Source: Sycon ciliatum
Lineage: Eukaryota > Porifera > Calcarea > Leucosolenida > Sycettidae
NCBI RefSeq assembly: GCF_964019385.1
Contig: NC_088650.1
Location: 28,065,966 to 28,129,965 of the forward strand
Length of the DNA: 64,000 nucleotides
Direction of reading: 5' to 3'
This document shows positions 60,074 to 64,000 of this stretch, one piece after another. Made by a program: the position numbers and the translations under genes. Within the stretch, counting starts at the first letter, position 1, and every line of letters starts with the position of its first letter. The notes below the pieces were generated by a model that made no database searches, was not told the origin of the DNA, and saw nothing but the letters and a program-made list of their open reading frames with translations.

Positions 60074-60501
60074 TGAGCAAACATAATTTTGAATTCAAAC
60101 CATGCTTAGTTTGGTGGGAGTAGCCATGGTAACAGTCCGTTGTGATAAGCAAGTCCGCATCTGTGCAAAGCAATAATTATCATACTTCGAAGTATTATTG
60201 TTCAACTTACTCCACAATGGAAGTGGTTATTCGCGGAGTCTTCTAGAAGTAGACAGAGGCATTTTACAGAGAAGTCAATTATTTCAAACCAACCCATCCC
60301 GCCTTCCTCTTCCCCCAGGCCATATGACCTTTACACATAATAAATATATGCGGACTTCATTAAAGTCAGAACTTACAATCATGTATACGACGTCCGTCAT
60401 ACAAAGTTACTCACACTGTAGTAAAAGCACTGAGAAATAGAGCTAGTCATGATTCATAACGGACGGTCATTGTAACGGTTACTACTAAGTCATTGTATTT
60501 T

Positions 60502-60703
60502 CACTGGTTTTGAGGGAAAGACACAAACGGGAAAAGTCTTAATTATCTTCCAGCATCGGCTGATCATGTGGCGTTGTATTTAGTTGAACTGCTATCTGCG
60601 GCGTCATCTTAAGAAACAATTGACTGTCACCACCAGGACTTGAACCAGGAACCCTCGCTTGTAGCCAGCGATGCTCTAACCACTGAGCTATGGTGTACAT
60701 GTA
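60502..60703 (-). mobile_element. tRNA-derived SINE, copy 3 (long form)
   Basis: Same head (A box TAGCTCAGTGG, B box GGTTCAAGTCC) and tail as copies 1 and 2, but with about 65 extra bases between head and tail. A 10-bp direct repeat, ATTGTATTTT, flanks it (60492-60501 and 60704-60713). Confidence 0.8.
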
Positions 60704-60713
60704 ATTGTATTTT

Positions 60714-61533
60714 GTATAATTTTATAATTTTAGTTTTTTTAGTGATTCCCCAACAGCTGTTCGCTTATTGACGGGCTAGGGGAAGCGAGTATCCCTACTC
60801 CCTCAAATGCTCTGCCGGGAGCAGACGTTTCATTAGCCTACTGTTGAGGAGCGATTGATTCACGGAAACACCTGTATTGAACAGAAGGTCAGTGGTGCTT
60901 TGCTGCAGGTTTGCCAAGTGCAAGGTTAGACATGACACTGCTGTCCTCCAGAAAACAGTCGTGAGTCAGTCAAGTGTCAATCCACAGGCAGAAAGCATGA
61001 CCTCCAGTTTCAGGAGCAGCCACTTTCTCCTAAAATAGCTGCCCCAAAGTCATAGCACCACAGTTCAGTATACTAAAACTTAAAGATATACCTGGCATAC
61101 AGGGGCGGATCCAGGATGGGGTTCCACGGAACCCCATAAATTTCGTACTGGCAACCATATGCGTGTCCATGTACATGTATCAGCTATTCAGTTTTTGACT
61201 ATACTGGAACCCCCTGTAAAGATCGCTGGATCTGACACTGGCATGATCCGTGTTTTCTTCGAAGTACAATAAAACCAGTATACATGTCGATTCAGCTGGT
61301 CCTTTTCATCGCGATTATCAAACTGTTGTCGCCTCGTCACCTGTTTAAAGATACCTGGCAATTACATTGTTAAATTGAACACCGGACCAGCCAATTAAGA
61401 CCAGTGAGGCTCAAACAGACAAGTAACTTTGTTTGGCCTATGCATTGATGGAATTGTTCATCTTCCCTCAAGAGTCAAGTTTCTCCACAACATGGCATTC
61501 CTGCAGTAGAGAATGACATGAAAGTAATGCCAG
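60714..61533. other. Gene-free stretch downstream of DNAAF4
   Basis: No exon, tRNA or clear element. It may include the 3' UTR of DNAAF4, but no AATAAA on the minus strand was found close to the stop. Confidence 0.4.
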
Positions 61534-62316
61534 TCAAGCCGTCGATCCTTGAATAGTTGATCTCAGCCTCTGCTCATCTGCACTTAGTGCGGCATTCGAC
61601 GGATCTAGTTTCAGAGCTTCCTGGTAGTCCTTTAATGCTGTATGCAGGCACATACATTGTACACACGTGCATGCACGAGACATAAATACACACAGACATT
61701 TACACACGTGCATGCACGAGACATAAATACACACAGACATTTACACACGTGCATGCACGAGACATAAATACAGACATTCACACAAACACACATGCATATA
61801 AACATTCAGACACACACACGCATGCACACACACACGCGTACATCAACAAGGTTGGCAAAAAGTTTAACTCGGATACTGAGCCAAAAATGGAATGTAAACG
61901 GGCACTTCGATACGAGTTATGATCCATTGTCCAGCACTGTAACTACATGTAGCTAGTATTCTGATTACATTATCTAGCTACAGTGCTACAGTGGTGGATA
62001 GTAACTCACAACTCGTATGCATTATGTATTTTATTTTTTTACAAATCAATCAGCCTTTTCAGGTCATTCCTATCCCGTCATATTCACTCAAGCAGTTGTG
62101 AGCACTCGAAACACTCAAAGGCAATGCACGAAAACAAGGACGTGTTGCAGCAGATAGGATGTTACAAGCGAAGGTGACCAAGGCTGTTGGAATGGCGGTA
62201 ACTTTTACCTTCAGCAAGCAGGTCCAACTTTGCTAGGGCTGCACCTCGCCGAGCAAGCACTTTGACTCTTGCCATGCGGTTGTCTTCCACAGGTGGTTCT
62301 AGCAGATCCATAGCCT

Positions 62317-62361
<45 letters not shown>

Positions 62362-63599
62362 GTAAATTGCAATAATAGAGAGGTTAAGCTGCATGTTATT
62401 TTGAAGTGACTTCTTCAAAATTAGAATGAACCCTGAAACCAACAAAGGTGGCAGGTACAAAGTTTCATCTTCAAGCAGCCGAGCCCGTCGGCAACAGACC
62501 CACCATTACCTGACATAGGTGTATCCACCAACCGAACTCACTGGTATATACATACACACACATACACGGACGCACGCAGGAACACACACACACACGCATG
62601 CACGCAGGAACACACACACACACACACACACACGTGCACACACACACACACACACACACACCACCACCACCCCCACTGCCACAACCACCACAGCTAGCAT
62701 CACCACTACCCCTGTAGTAAACAACACCTGGCAAACTGAGCAACAGGCAAACTCAAGCTATCAGAAACAGCCTACTACTCACCGAAAAGCAGTCCTTGAT
62801 GCACCGTTCGTAATCCTGTAGATGCATGTGACAGGCTGCACGATTCGAGTATAACCTGATGCGTTTAGAATGTCAAGGAACGACTATCAAATTCTAACAT
62901 GGAAAAATGTGGGCATAAGTTATGCGGTCGAGTCTACCAACTAAACCAGAGTTGAACAGTCAGACGTGCACAATCTAGCACACTTTTTTTACTTGGCTCA
63001 CCATCTGAGTTCTTAATGACTATCAAGCTGTGGTATTCACATGGATTAGATCAGTCGCAAGTACACCAGCAATACTCCATGGGATGAACTGTCCAATGGA
63101 TATAGAAACCAAGGAAGTTGTTTGATCCCTCCACTATTATTTCGTATGGATAGAACACATGCAATGCTTTTCAATCTTCTGTATGGGTTCACTGACAGTG
63201 CACATCGCAGCGGCATGGGCATATGACACTGGTACAGTGCTGCTCAATGAAATCTGATTGTGTGAGTGTGGTTTCTGCACCGCACCAGCTCACAGCCCAG
63301 TGTTTATACATGTAGGTCTAGGGATCCATGGCGCCTGCTGCGTACTTGCCTCAATGGATTGGATTTCATTGAGCAACACCTGTAGTTGAAACCTAAAAGC
63401 CCATTCATATTCCATTTCAGCCAATACTAATCCCTTCCTCACCCTGCATAAAAATAATAATGACATGTTATGGTCAAAACTGGAGTTAAAAGTATAAATG
63501 CCATTATTCTGAGGATACGCAGGCATCTTTCCACCTTTTCGAATTGCAAACGTGTAGACATTGACAGCCGACTGGTAGTTACCCTGCTTGTAGAATGCA
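61534..63599 (-). CDS. Dynein axonemal assembly factor 4 (DYX1C1), last four exons
   Basis: Minus-strand exons 63519-63599, 62783-62855, 62209-62314 and 61534-61637 have GT-AG borders and join in phase. They encode [21 protein letters not shown], then [19 protein letters not shown], then [20 protein letters not shown], and end in [16 protein letters not shown] and STIQGSTA. These are the three C-terminal TPR repeats of DNAAF4, closely matching the vertebrate order (NAYNLAIR, LYLNRAACHLKL, LELLMPPV, LQDYEAALKIDPSN, NVIQGT). DNAAF4 helps fold and pre-assemble axonemal dynein arms in the cytoplasm with HSP90/HSP70, so the organism makes motile cilia. The N-terminal CS domain and the first part of the TPR domain lie beyond the window edge or in exons not seen. 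The first visible exon begins in phase 2, completing an Asn codon. Confidence 0.9.
61657..61783. repeat. 41-bp minisatellite
   Basis: About three copies of a unit containing CACACGTGCATGCACGAGAC and ATAAATACACACAGAC, just upstream of the last DNAAF4 exon within its intron. Confidence 0.9.
62319..62358. repeat. (GA)n microsatellite
   Basis: About 40 bp of GA units, on the minus strand forming the polypyrimidine tract of the acceptor for the DNAAF4 exon at 62314. Confidence 0.95.
62551..62664. repeat. (CA)n-rich microsatellite
   Basis: CA repeats with CACGCA interruptions in a DNAAF4 intron. Confidence 0.95.
63235..63382. mobile_element. MITE, CAGTGCT..CTCAATGAAATC family, copy 2
   Basis: The ends CAGTGCTGCTCAATGAAATC and the inverted GATTTCATTGAGCAACACCTG are flanked by TA (63233-63234 and 63383-63384). 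The length is 148 bp, non-coding, in the DNAAF4 intron before the exon at 62855. Confidence 0.8.
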
Positions 63600-64000
63600 C
63601 TGCGATGACGAGGATAACAACAATGGCGGTAACCATGGTGAAGATAATGGCAATGACAGCGACAAAGAAAATGGCAACGGCAAAGACGACAACAATGATT
63701 ACAGTAACAACAAGAACAGCAGCAGCAGCAGCAGATGCAGCAGAACCATCACGACCACTGTCCCCGTCACCATCAGCAACAACACGGATGACCTCATCAT
63801 TAAACGTTGATGTGCTTGTATTGAGCGAGCGCTACTTTGACGCTCAGTGTAAACTATAGGCAATGATATCACTATTATTTAGTGCACTACATCAAAGTAT
63901 AGTCAGATCTCACTTAACCGCGCATATCCGTTTTCCACAAAAAATCCGGATAGGCGAGGGAACCCGGTAACCAAACACCGGTTATGTTGGATGCATCATG
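63600..64000. other. DNAAF4 intron and window edge
   Basis: Holds AAC/GAT-rich low-complexity sequence (63605-63800). A transposon-end-like phrase (AGTCAGATCTCACTTAACCG, 63900-63919, and ATCCGGATAGGCGAGGGAACC) follows. No further DNAAF4 exon was recognised before the edge. Confidence 0.4.

Noticed and set aside
60624-60698. tRNA gene in the SINE heads
   Set aside because: A and B boxes are present, but stem mismatches, an abnormal anticodon loop and attached tails mark these as SINEs.
61657-61783. CRISPR-like array
   Set aside because: The 41-bp units are contiguous tandem copies without spacers, in an animal genome; it is a minisatellite.

Overview
This is nuclear DNA from an animal, most likely a marine invertebrate. 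Genes are split by GT-AG introns. There is a nuclear-type tRNA-Arg gene, a gene for a ciliary dynein assembly factor (DNAAF4/DYX1C1 type), and a dense mix of LINEs, tRNA-derived SINEs, a Tc1-like transposon, several MITE families and very many copies of a palindromic TACATGTA-type simple repeat. The sequence alone does not allow a phylum to be named. No retrovirus, LTR element, Polinton or CRISPR array was recognised.

Layout. 1-26 kb is gene-poor. It holds the last two exons of an unrecognised membrane-associated protein (1947-2841) and the exons of a related unrecognised gene (19346-21909, with two candidate 5' exons at 12421 and 12951). It also holds a decayed Tc1 transposon (10222-11890), a SINE with target duplications (9388-9521), an hAT-like MITE (16979-17167) and a novel-looking element with a perfect 149-bp inverted repeat flanked by 15-bp direct repeats (17526-17897), with a shrunken relative at 13901-13933.

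26.5-51 kb is one gene on the plus strand: a 16-exon secreted sulfatase of 470 residues with an intact formylglycine motif. All exon junctions keep phase. Its introns contain a broken LINE that is itself split by a 1.4-kb TTAA-target DNA transposon (intron 2), several MITEs, a tRNA-Arg(TCG) gene on the minus strand (intron 10), and a complete single-exon gene on the minus strand (intron 9). That nested gene encodes a 1291-residue type II membrane protein with a C-terminal GT92-like glycosyltransferase domain. A sulfatase hosting a glycosyltransferase gene is suggestive of glycan metabolism, but functional coupling is only an inference.

51-64 kb holds a single-exon gene for a secreted, acidic, Thr/Pro/Gln-rich mucin-like protein (52529-53590). 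It is followed by a LINE with both ORFs open on the minus strand (ORF1 and ORF2 overlap by an ATGA stop-start), a nested MITE cluster near 59-60 kb, another SINE, and the last four exons of DNAAF4 on the minus strand (61534-63599, 5' part outside the window).
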